Below, one piece after another: positions 29,479-40,200 of a DNA stretch of 64,000 nucleotides (positions within the stretch are counted from its first letter, which is position 1; the number at the start of each line of letters is the position of its first letter). Source of the stretch: Procambarus clarkii (Eukaryota > Arthropoda > Malacostraca > Decapoda > Cambaridae); assembly GCF_040958095.1 (NCBI RefSeq), contig NC_091154.1, positions 46,174,232-46,238,231 on the forward strand, written 5' to 3'. The notes beneath the pieces are model-generated. The model did not search any database. It was not told the DNA's origin and saw only the letters and a list, made by a program, of their open reading frames with translations. The translations under genes were made by a program, and so were the position numbers.

Positions 29479-30891
29479 GTTCTTGTTCTGCAAGTCCTTC
29501 GCACATACTATGTACAGGCAGTCAGATCAGTGATCGATTATGCCGCACCTGCACTCACAAATCTATCACATCAACAGTGGAAAAAGCTTGAAGTTGCCCA
29601 AAACAATGCTATGAGAGCTGCACTGGGAGCCCCCATGTGGACCAGGCTTGAAACTCTTAGACTGGAGACGGGTTTGCCCTCTCTACAAGAAAGAATATCA
29701 CAAAGGACAGCTACAATTATCAGTAAGATAATTATTTCTTCTGATCCAATCCCAGTACGGCAGGCTTTGGTGGTTGGACTAGGCCAAAACAATGGAAACT
29801 CTTGGGTTGCAAGAGCAGGAAAAGTCCTAAACAGACTACATTTAAAAAACATGATTCTTGATAGAGAGGGTGATCATCCACACCCAAATTACACTCCTTC
29901 CGCTCCGTGGGAAGAGCCTACTTTCAAAATAGTAATAGAAAGTCTCCCAATGAAAAAGGCTGCCTATGATCCGACAATCCTAAGGCGCATAATAGAAGAG
30001 CAAATGTATAGCATTGCAGTAGCAGGAGCCACCCACATCTTCACAGACGGATCGGTGGACACAGAAAATGAGAGTGCTGGCGCTGCTCTTTGCACGGCCA
30101 GCGTTCAGGCATATTGGAGACTGGGAGGACTAGTATCATCAACCCAAACTGAGCTGTTTGCCATACAACAGGCATTCGCATATGTGATTGCACAAAACAC
30201 TCAAAATGCAATCATACACACACACTCAAAAGCTGCACTTCAAATACTAGGACAAAAACAGTGGAAAGATAATGTGGAAATAATTACCACCATTTTGTAT
30301 CTTGGAGCAGTCGCTAAAGGCAAAGGACTCAACATAACTTTAAACTGGATCCCATCCCATATTGGAATCCCATTAAATGAAAAAGCTGATGAAATTGCTA
30401 AATTGGCAACTCGTCATCCAGTGATACATAAAACAATTCAACCCAGCCTAGAGAACATAAAAAACATCATCACCAAAAAACTCTCACATCTCAACAAAGC
30501 CTACCTGCACCAGAGAATAGCTGAAGGTTCGCCATCTGCAACATGGTATCTTCAGGCAACCAAATTAGAAAGGTTAAATATCCCAAAAGGAATCCACAGG
30601 GAAATAGCAGTTAGGCTATATAGACTACGTCTAGGTTACAGATGCAACTGGGAGATTGGTGAACCCCGACAGAGAGAGTGCATCTTCTGCCAAACTGTCA
30701 CAGAAAAGCCATTACTTCACTATCTTCTGGAATGTGAAGCAACCAATGACCTTAGAAGAGCTTTAAGAGTTCCTGAATCATGCAGTGGCCACCCTGAAGC
30801 CATTAACACAGCCACTCTCCTGGTCAACAAAGGTGTCCAGCAGCTGGACACCCTCATAAAGACTGTGAAGCAGTATCCTCCCCCGCGATAA
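29479..30891 (+). pseudogene. Non-LTR retrotransposon C-terminus: RNase H and CCHC-like finger, 5'-truncated
   Basis: The open frame (470 codons) lacks the endonuclease and reverse transcriptase that should precede it, as expected for incomplete target-primed reverse transcription. Numbering from the GTG at 29530 (453 residues), residues 1-60 match the end of the reverse transcriptase region. Residues about 166-292 are RNase H: FTDGS with D173, TQTELFA with E208, THSKAALQ where the usual third Asp is H232, and WIPSHIGIPLNEKADE with D287. A finger C384-x2-C387-x9-H397-x4-C402 follows. The frame is otherwise intact to TAA at 30889, so the insertion is fairly young. Loss of the third Asp would abolish RNase H activity. 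I-, Ingi- or related RNase H-bearing clades are possible. The GTG is not a real start; the frame is open back to a TGA at 29476. Confidence 0.88.
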
Positions 30892-31005
30892 CAGCTTGAT
30901 GGTTAAATGCAACCTCAGAATACTGAGAAAAAAAATTGTACCACTTACGGGCTATTCATGCCCGTGCCACCTCTTGGGTGGCTTAATCTTTATCAATCAA
31001 TCAAT
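30892..31005 (+). mobile_element. 3' untranslated end of the non-LTR element with TCAA repeats
   Basis: The tail contains GGGCTATTCATGCCCGTGCC and ends in short TCAA repeats (about 30992-31005), the kind of microsatellite tail that ends many arthropod non-LTR elements. The 54-bp satellite begins at the next base. Confidence 0.8.
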
Positions 31006-33165
31006 CTTGTGAGTCTTGTCGCCATTGTTACCTCAGCCGCCTTCCTCTCTCTTCATGTTCTCGTGAGTCTTGTCGCCATTGTTACCTCAGCCGCCTACCT
31101 CTCTCTTCATGTTCTTGTGAGTCTTGTCACCATTGTTACCTCAGCCGCCTTCCTCTCTCTTCATGTTCTTGTGAGTCTTGTCACCATTGTTACCTCAGCC
31201 GCCTTCCTCTCTCTTCATGTTCTTGTGAGTCTTGTCTCCATTGTTACCTCAGCCGCCTTCCTCTCTCTTCATGTTCTTGTGAGTCTTGTCGCCATTGTTA
31301 CCTCAGCCGCCTTCCTCTCTCTTCATGTTCTTGTGAGTCTTGTCGCCATTGTTACCTCAGCCGCCTTCCTCTCTCTTCATGTTCTCGTGAGTCTTGTCGC
31401 CATTGTTACCTCAGCCGCCTACCTCTCTCTTCATGTTCTTGTGAGTCTTGTCACCATTGTTACCTCAGCCGCCTTCCTCTCTCTTCATGTTCTTGTGAGT
31501 CTTGTCTCCATTGTTACCTCAGCCGCCTTCCTCTCTCTTCATGTTCTTGTGAGTCTTGTCTCCATTGTTACCTCAGCCGCCTTCCTCTCTCTTCATGTTC
31601 TTGTGAGTCTTGGCGCCATTGTTACCTCAGCCGCCTTCCTCTCTCTTCATGTTCTTGTGAGTCTTGTCGCCATTGTTACCTCAGCCGCCTTCCTCTCTCT
31701 TCATGTTCTCGTGAGTCTTGTCTCCATTGTTACCTCAGCCGCCTTCCTCTCTCTTCATATTCTTGTGAGTCTTGTCGCCATTGTTACCTCTGCCGCCTTC
31801 CTCTCTCTTCATGTTCTTGTGAGTCTTGTCGCCATTGTTACCTCAGCCGCCTTCCTCTCTCTTCATGTTCTTGTGAGTCTTGTCGCCATTGTTACCTCTG
31901 CCGCCTTCCTCTCTCTTCATGTTCTTGTGAGTCTTGTCGCCATTGTTACCTCAGCCGCCTTCCTCTCTCTTCATGTTCTTGTGAGTCTTGTCTCCATTGT
32001 TACCTCAGCCACCTTCCTCTCTCTTCATGTTCTTGTGAGTCTTGTCGCCATTGTTACCTCAGCCAAATTCCTCTCTCTTCATGTTCTTGTGAGTCTTGTC
32101 GCCATTGTTACCTCAGCCGCCTTCCTCTCTCTTCATGTTCTTGTGAGTCTTGTCTCCATTGTTACCTCAGCCGCCTTCCTCTCTCTTCATGTTCTTGTGA
32201 GTCTTGTCTCCATTGTTACCTCAGCCACCTTCCTCTCTCTTCATGTTCTCGTGAGTCTTGTCGCCATTGTTACCTCAGCCGCCTTCCTCTCTCTTCATGT
32301 TCTCGTGAGTCTTGTCGCCATTGTTACCTCAGCCGCCTTCCTCTCTCTTCATGTTCTTGTGAGTCTTGTCGCCATTGTTACCTCAGCCGCCTTCCTCTCT
32401 CTTCATGTTCTTGTGAGTCTTGTCGCCATTGTTACCTCAGCCGCCTTCCTCTCTCTTCATGTTCTTGTGAGTCTTGTCGCCATTGTTACCTCAGCCGCCT
32501 TCCTCTCTCTTCATGTTCTTGTGAGTCTTGTCACCATTGTTACCTCAGCCGCCTTCCTCTCTCTTCATGTTCTTGTGAGTCTTGTCGCCATTGTTACCTC
32601 AGCCGCCTTCCTCTCTCTTCATGTTCTTGTGAGTCTTGTCGCCATTGTTACCTCAGCCGCCTTCCTCACTCTTCATGTTCTCGTGAGTCTTGTCGCCATT
32701 GTTACCTCAGCCGCCTTCCTCTCTCTTCATGTTCTTGTGAGTCTTGTCGCCATTGTTACCTCAGCCGCCTTTCTCTCTCTTCATGTTCTTGTGAGTCTTG
32801 TCGCCATTGTTACCTCAGCCGCCTTCCTCACTCTTCATGTTCTCGTAAGTCTTGTCGCCATTGTTACCTCAGCCGCCTTCCTCTCTCTTCATGTTCTTGT
32901 GAGTCTTGTCGCCATTGTTACCTCAGCCGCCTTCCTCACTCTTCATGTTCTCGTAAGTCTTGTCGCCATTGTTACCTCAGCCGCCTTCCTCTCTCTTCAT
33001 GTTCTTGTGAGTCTTGTCGCCATTGTTACCTCAGCCGCCTTCCTCACTCTTCATGTTCTCGTAAGTCTTGTCGCCATTGTTACCTCAGCCGCCTTCCTCT
33101 CTCTTCATGTTCTTGTGAGTCTTGTCGCCATTGTTACCTCAGCCGCCTTCCTCTCTCTTCATGTC
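31006..33165 (+). repeat. 54-bp tandem repeat, 40 units, no indels
   Basis: 2160 bp equals exactly 40 units of 54 bp. In the open plus frame each unit encodes the 18-residue hydrophobic cycle VSLVAIVTSAAFLSLHVL. A 769-codon frame (30907-33216) runs through the array. It begins inside the retrotransposon tail and ends shortly after the array. Differences between units include silent changes (CTC/CTT GTG, GTG/GTA) and replacements (Ala to Thr or Ser, Phe to Tyr, Val to Gly). No promoter or splice context is visible, so I call it a repeat rather than a gene, while noting the intact frame. Confidence 0.95.
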
Positions 33166-33330
33166 AACTGTTTGGCTCCAATGTTTTCCTCTATTTACTT
33201 AAATATCCCCTATTAACTAGTTTCATATTTGCATCATTTTCCAGCACTACATATTCGATGAATAAATTCATTACGATGTTAGGGCAAAATATTTTTATGT
33301 TTTCCAAAGCTTTCCTGTTACTAGTTGTTT

Positions 33331-34279
33331 GTCACCTCGCACATGCGCAACAGACGTCACCTCGCACATGCGCAACAGACGTCAGCTCGCACATGCGCAT
33401 CAGACGTCATCTCGCACATGCGCAACAGATGTCACCTCGCACATGCGCAACAGACTTCACCTCGCACATGCGCAACAGACATCAGCTCGCACATGCGCAA
33501 CAGATGTCACCTCGCACATGCGCAACAGACGTCACCTCGCACATGCGCAACAGACGTCAGCTCGCACATGCGCAATAGACGTCACCTCGCACATGCGTAA
33601 CAGACTTCACCTCGCACATGCGCAACAGACGTCAGCTCGCACATGCGCATCAGACGTCATCTCGCACATGCGCAACAGATGTCACCTCGCACATGCGCAA
33701 CAGACTTCACCTCGCACATGCGCAACAGACATCAGCTCGCACATGCGCAACAGATGTCACCTCGCACATGCGCAACAGACGTCACCTCGCACATGCGCAA
33801 CAGACGTCAGCTCGCACATGCGCAATAGACGTCACCTCGCACATGCGTAACAGACTTCACCTCGCACATGCGCAACAGACTTCACCTGGCTCGTGCGCAA
33901 CAGATGTCACCTGGCTCGTGCGCATCAGACGTCACCTCGCACATGCGCAACAGACGTCACCTCGCTCGTGCGCAACAGACGTCACCTCGCACATGCGCAA
34001 CAGACGTCACCTCACACATGCGCAATAGACGTCAGCTTGCACGTGCGCAACAGATGTCACCTCGCACGTGCGCAACAGACGTTACCTCGCACATGCGCAA
34101 TAGACGTTACCTCGCACATGCGCAACAGACGTCACCTCGCTCGTGCGCAACAGACGTCACCTCGCACATGCGCAACAGACGTCACCTCACACATGCGCAA
34201 TAGACGTCAGCTTGCACGTGCGCAACAGATGTCACCTCGCACGTGCGCAACAGACGTCACCTCGCACATGCGCAACAGA
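33331..34279. repeat. 25-bp tandem repeat, about 38 units
   Basis: The unit combines CGCACATGCGCAACAG with ACGTCACCT. A 250-bp higher-order copy is visible (variant CGCATCAGACGTCAT near 33395 and 33645). A 175-bp one is visible in the right half (CGCTCGTGCGCAAC near 33964 and 34139). Each unit includes a CRE-like core on the minus strand (GGTGACGTCTG) and a GCACATGCGCA block resembling an NRF1 site. Confidence 0.95.
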
Positions 34280-34424
34280 GGCCTGACAAATAAGTGCACC
34301 TCTGATGCTTATTTTAAAATTAGTTTCCTGAACAACGAATACGAACAATATAAGTGTATATTGAAGTCTGTGTACGGTATCGTACACCTGTAGGCACAGC
34401 TTCCCTACATCAGAGCTTGCTAAT

Positions 34425-34737
34425 ATGAATCATAGATTGTCTACACCTCTTCCTGTGCTAAACAAAAACAAACCAAAACTCGCTACAATATTCAACAGGT
34501 ACTCCGACATGTGGCCCAAGACTATGCTGATGGTGCTGGTGCTGGCTGTCGTAACCTCCGTCTTCATCTACTGCATAAAGCTTAACAATTACGGCTTTAG
34601 CGGGGTTGATAAGCTGCCGCCTCCGCTTGGTAACTTGCCTCTCTCGGTGTCCCAGACGCCTCGTGCGGTCTCCGGCTCGCCTCGTCTGGAGTCCTGTCGG
34701 CAAGTGAAGGCTTTCTACAGCGACTCAGAAATGAAAG
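34425..34737 (+). CDS. Candidate first coding exon of a type II membrane protein
   Basis: The ATG at 34425 opens a frame with an upstream in-frame stop at 34362. It encodes 104 residues plus one base before a splice donor (AAAG/GTGAGC at 34737/34738). Residues 1-32 are basic and polar (LNKNKPKLATIFNRYSDMW). Residues 33-52 form one strongly hydrophobic segment (TMLMVLVLAVVTSVFIYCIK). After it comes a Pro/Ser-rich stretch with two Cys at about 50 and 91. A short cytoplasmic tail, single anchor and Pro-rich stem is the usual start of Golgi glycosyl- or sulfotransferases, but no catalytic domain is in the window, so the function is unknown. The exon lies between two tandem repeats, about 145 bp after the 25-bp array and 80 bp before the 31/42-bp array. 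Codon composition is more GC-rich than the surroundings. It could still be a chance frame; a spurious frame would not need both an anchor and a donor in place. Confidence 0.5.
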
Positions 34738-34743
34738 GTGAGC
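34735..34743 (+). promoter_or_regulatory. Candidate 5' splice site
   Basis: AAG followed by GTGAGC, a strong donor match. Beyond it the reading frame enters tandem repeat DNA, which suits an intron. The intron would be phase 1. Confidence 0.5.
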
Positions 34744-34816
34744 TTCGCATTGCATATGAGTTAGTGTCATTGTCTCCACCTTTGTTTCCACATACACGAA
34801 CACCAGACATTTGTTT

Positions 34817-35397
34817 TACTAGTGGTCACAATATCCCAGAGTGACGTTCATGTGACGTTACCAGTGGTCACAATATCCCAGAGTGACGTTACCAGTGGTC
34901 ACAATATCCCAGAGTGACGTTCATGTGACGTTACCAGTGGACACAATATCCCAGAGTGACGTTCATGTGACGTTACCAGTGGACACAATATCCCAGAGTG
35001 ACGTTACCAGTGGACACAATATCCCAGAGTGACGTTCATGTGACGTTACCAGTGGACACAATATCCCAGAGTGACGTTACCAGTGGACACAATATCCCAG
35101 AGTTTTGTTACCAGTGGACACAATATCCCAGAGTGACGTTACCAGTGGACACAATATCCCAGAGTGACGTTACCAGTGGACACAATATCCCAGAGTGACG
35201 TTACCAGTGGACACAATATCCCAGAGTGACGTTCATGTGACGTTACCAGTGGTCACAATATCCCAGAGTGACGTTACCAGTGGACACAATATCCCAGAGT
35301 GACGTTCATGTGACGTTACCAGTGGTCACAATATCCCAGAGTGACGTTCATGTGACGTTACCAGTGGTCACAATATCCCAGAGTGACGTTCACGTGA
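34817..35397. repeat. 31-bp and 42-bp alternating tandem repeat
   Basis: The short unit combines GACGTTACCAGTGG with ACACAATATCCCAGAGT (31 bp). The long one has 11 extra bases, GACGTTCATGT. Short and long units alternate irregularly over about 580 bp. If the exon at 34425 is real, the array is in its first intron. Every unit contains TGACGTT. Confidence 0.93.
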
Positions 35398-36240
35398 CTT
35401 TGACTCAACGTTATCAACGTTGATGACGTTATTTCACCGTTTAATTTACAATGCCCTTGGACAATATCTGCATATTGAGATATGCAGTAAACAAGTGACT
35501 GGTGATAAATGTCTTAACACTGATCAGTCAGGGTACCAGACAAGCTATAGTGATGCTACCTGATCTTATAGCTATGATCAGTCCGTGTAAGGGGCAAGGT
35601 GTTGAACGACTGGTAAGCACAAATAGACGTTACCAGCGGGTAACTGGTAACCCACTTAGACCCAACAGGTCTAACAATCCCCACGTCAAAAAACCATCCA
35701 CGTAACTTAGCAAATAACGTTGACCAGAGTAAAGGGAGAGTTAGTACACTAAAAATAGGTGATATTGATTATAACTCAATAGCTAAGGTCAATGTTAATA
35801 AGGTGCGAACTATTGTATGCCAAGATGGTACTCTAGATGGTAACCAAGAGTCAATAGCTCTAAACAATGATGAAATGTAAAATAAGGTAAGAGAGATAAA
35901 AATAAAGGTAAGTAATTAGCACTAATTACCTGCCTCAAATGTTACTACTACCAGGAGGAGGTGGAGGAGCTTATTTATTAACATCTACATTAACACTACA
36001 AAAACATAACAGCTTATAGCTGCTAATTAATGGTATTAATTATGTGGCACAAATGAGCGATCTTTTTGCTAGTCACTAAAAATATTTCATGCAATTAAGC
36101 AATCTTTAACGTGCCAAAGAAATAAAAAATAACTGGCATAAATTGATGACCGGCCGTTGACGTCATTCACGAATAAAAGGAGACAACGACAAGCCTTAAA
36201 AAGTCGAAGTCTCCATTTACACTACTCACATCCCTTTCCC
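35398..36240. other. AT-rich single-copy stretch, no gene recognised
   Basis: No recognisable transposon or tandem repeat. An open plus-strand frame without a start codon runs from about 35655 to 35879 (about 74 codons, containing KIGDIDYNSIAKVNVNKV). I do not recognise it. Donor-like AAG/GTAAGA and AAG/GTAAGT sites follow near 35888 and 35908. It may be decayed coding DNA or chance. Confidence 0.5.
36158..36180 (+). promoter_or_regulatory. Perfect CRE followed by a TATA-like box
   Basis: TGACGTCA lies at 36158-36165 and ATAAAAGG at 36173-36180. This resembles a CREB/ATF site in front of a TATA-type core promoter. No matching gene follows before the 42-bp array, so the assignment is weak. 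Confidence 0.25.
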
Positions 36241-37215
36241 ACATCAACAGAATGGTCTAACCATCTTACCCATACCTTCTACCACGTCAACAGAATGGTC
36301 TAACCAACCATCCCATACCTTCCCCCCCCCGTCAACAGAATGGTCTAACCAACCATCCCATACCTTCCCCCCCGTCAACAGAATGGTCTAACCAACCATC
36401 CCATACCTTCCCCCCCCCCGTCAACAGAATGGTCTAACCATCCATCCCATACCTTCCCCCCCGTCAACAGAATGGTCTAACCATCCATCCCATACCTTCC
36501 CCCCCGTCAACAGAATGGTCTAACCAACCATCCCATACCTTCCCCCCCGTCAACAGAATGGTCTAACCATCCATCCCATACCTCCCCCCCCCGTGAACAG
36601 AATGGTCTAACCATCCATCCCATACCTCCCCCCCCCGTCAACAGAATGGTCTAACCATCCATCCCATACCTCCCCCCCCGTCAACAGAATGGTCTAACCA
36701 ACCATCTCATACCTTCCCCCCAGTCAACAGAATGGTCTAACCAACCATCCCATACCTTCCCCCCGTCAACAGAATGGTCTAACCATCCATCCCATACCTC
36801 CCCCCCGTCAACAGAATGGTCTAACCAACCATCCCATACCTTCCCCCCAGTCAACAGAATGGTCTAACCAACCATCCCATACCTTCCCCCCGTCAACAGA
36901 ATGGTCTAACCAACCATCCCATACCTTCCCCCCGTCAACAGAATGGTCTAACCAACCATCCCATACCTTCCCCCCGTCAACAGAATGGTCTAACCAACCA
37001 TCCCATACCTTCCCCCGCCAACAGAATGGTCTAACCAACCATCCCATACCTTCCCCCCGTCAACAGAATGGTCTAACCAACCATCCCATACCTTCCCCCC
37101 GCCAACAGAATGGTCTAACCAACCATCCCATACCTTCCCCCCGTCAACAGAATGGTCTAACCAACCATCCCATACCTTCCCCCCCCCCCGTCAACAGAAT
37201 GGTCTAACCATTCAC
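36241..37215. repeat. About 42-bp tandem repeat with C-runs, about 23 units
   Basis: The unit combines GTCAACAGAATGGTCTAACC with AACCATCCCATACCTTCC and a C-run of 4 to 10. Unit length varies mostly through the C-run. A two-state variant AACCAACC/AACCATCC is scattered through the array. Confidence 0.95.
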
Positions 37216-40200
37216 CCTTAAACTTCACCAGTTCCATACTATGGTAATCTTACTTATTTTATTAACACCTAACTCTCTCCGTATGTTTGTACTCTTTACT
37301 AGAGTCTGCCTGTTCTTCAGCACTATGCCTGTTCTTCAGCACTATGCTGTTCTTCAGCACTATGCCTGTTCTTCAGCACTATGCCTGTTCTTCAGCACTA
37401 TGCCTGTTCTTCAGCACTATGCCTGTTCTTCAACACTATGCCTGTTATTCAACACTGTGCCTGTTCTACAGCACTATGCCTGTTCTTCAACACTGTGCCT
37501 GTTCTTCAGCACTATGCCTGTTCTTCAGCACTATGCCTGTTCTTCAGCACTATGCCTGTTCTTCAGCACTATGCCTGTTCTTCAGCACTATGCCTATTCT
37601 TCAGCACTATGCCTGTTCTTCAACACTATGCCTATTCTTCAGCACTATGCCTGTTCTTCAGCACTATGCCTGTTCTTCAGCACTATGCCTATTCTTCAGC
37701 ACTATGCCTGTACTTCAGTACAATGCCTGTTCTTCAGCACTATGCCTGTTCTTCAACACTTTGCCTGTTCTTCATCGTTTGCCTGTTCTTCAGCACTAAA
37801 CCTGTTCTTCAGCAATATACCTGTTCTTCAGCACTATGCCTGTACTTCAGCACTATGCCTGTTCTTCAGCACTATGCCTGTTCTTCAGCACTATGCCTGT
37901 TCTTCAACACTTTGCCTGTTCTTCATCGTTTGCCTGTTCTTCAGCACTAAACCTGTTCTTCAGCAATATACCTGTTCTTCAGCACTATGCATGTTCTTCA
38001 GCACTATGCCTGTTCTTCATCTTTTGCCTGTTCTTCAGCACTAAACCTGTTCTTCAGTAATATACCTGTTCTTCAGCACTATGCACGTTCTTCAGCACTA
38101 TGCCTGCTATTTAACACTTTGCCTGTTATTCAGCACTATGCCTGTTCTTCAGCACTATGCCTGTTCTTCGACACTATGCCTGTTCTTCAGCACTATGCCT
38201 GTACTTCAGCACTATGCCTGTTCTTCGACACTATGCCTGTTCTTCAGCACTATGCCTGTACTTCAGCACTATGCCTCTTCTTCAGCACTATACCTGTTTT
38301 TCAGCACTATACCTGTTCTTCAACACTTTGCCTGTTCTTCAGCACTATGCCTGTTCTTCAACACTATGCCTGTTCTTCAGCACTATACCAGTTCTTCGGC
38401 TCTATGCCTGTTCTTCAGCACTATGCCTGTTCTTCAACACTATGCCTGTTCTTTAGCACTATGCCTGTTCTTCAGCACTTTGCCTGTTCTTCATCTTTTG
38501 CCTGTTCATCAGCACTAAACCTGTTCTTCAGCAATATACCTGTTTTTCAGCACTATGCATGTTCTTCAGCACTATGCCTGTTATTTAACACTTTGCCTGT
38601 TATTCAGCACAATGCCTGTTCTTCAGCACTATGCCTGTTCTTCAGCCCTATGCCTATTCTTCAGCACTATGCCTATTCTTCAACACTTTGCCTGTTCTTC
38701 AGCACTATGCCTGTTCTTCAACGCTATGCCTGTTCTTCAGCACTATTCCTGTTCTTCAGCACTATGCCTGTTCTTCAGCACTATGCCTGTTCTTCAGCAC
38801 TATGCCTGTTCTTCAGCACTATGCCTATTCTTCAGCACTATGCCTGTTCTTCAACACTTTGCCTGTTCTTCATGTTTTGCCTGTTCTTCAGCACTAAACC
38901 TGTTCTTCAGCAATATACCTGTTCTTCAGCACTATGCATGTTTTTCAGCTCTATGCCTGTTCTTCAGCACTATGCCTGTTCTTCAGCACTAAACCTGTTC
39001 TTCAGCACTATACCTGTTTTTCAGCACTATACCTGTTCATCATTTTGCCTGTTCTTCGACACTATGCCTGTTCTTCGACACTATGCCTGTTCTTCGACAC
39101 TATGCCTGTTCTTCGACACTATGCCTGTTCTTCAGCACTATGCCTCTACTTCAGCACTATACCTGTTTTTTAAGCACTATACCTGTTCTTCAACACTTTG
39201 CCTGTTCTTCAGCACTATGCCTGTTCTTCAACACAATGCCTGTTCTTCAGCACTATACCAGTTCTTCTCCTCTATGCCTGTTCTTCAGCACTATGCCTGT
39301 TCTTCAACACTATGCCTGTTCTTCAGCACTATACCAGTTCTTCGGCTCTATGCCTGTTCTTCAGCACTGTGCCTGTTCTTCAGCACTATGCCTGTTCTTT
39401 AGCACTATGCCTGTTCTTCAGCACTATGCCTGTTCTTCATCTTTTGCCTGTTCTTCAACACTAAACCTGTTCTTCAGCAATATACCTGTTCTTCAGCACT
39501 ATGCATGTTCTTCAGAACACTGCCTGTTATTTAACACTTTGCCTGTTCTTCAGTACTATGCCTGTTCTTCAGCACTATGCCTGTTCTTCAGCACTATGCC
39601 TATTCTTCAGCACTATGCCTGTTCTTCAGCACTATACCTGTTCTTCAGCACTATTCCTGTTCTTCAGCACTGTGCCTGTTCTTCAACACTTTGCCTGTTC
39701 TTCAGCACTTTGCCTGTTCTTCAGCACTATGCCTGTTCTTCAACACTTTGCCTGTTCTTCAGCACTTTGCCTGTTCTTCAGCACCATGCCTGTTCTTCAG
39801 CACTTTGCCTGTTCTTCAACACTTTCCCTGTTCTTCAGCACTAGGCCTGTTCTTCAGCACTTTGCCTGTTCTTCAGCACTATGCCTGTTCTTCAGCACTA
39901 TGCCTGTTCTTCAGCACTTTGCCTGTTCTTCAGCATATGCCTGTTCTGCAGCATATGCCTGTTCTTCAGCACCATGCCTGTTCTTCAGCACTATGCCTGT
40001 TCTTCAGCACTTTGCCTGTTCTTCATCATTTTGCCTGTTCTTCAGCACTATGCCTGTTCTTCAGCACTATGCCTGTTCTTCAGCACTATGCCTGTTCTTC
40101 AGCACTATGCCTGTTCTTCAGCACTATACCTGTTCTTCAGCACTTTGCCTGTTCTTCAACACTTTGCCAGTTCTTCAGCACTATGCCTGTTCTTCAGCTC

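Noticed and set aside
34458-34803. Two minus-strand frames opposite the candidate exon
   Set aside because: They are shadows of the plus-strand exon. They have no anchor, domain or signal of their own.
35655-35879. 74-codon frame without a start, followed by donor-like sites
   Set aside because: It could be an internal exon, but there is no clear acceptor, no recognised family and a stop before the donors.
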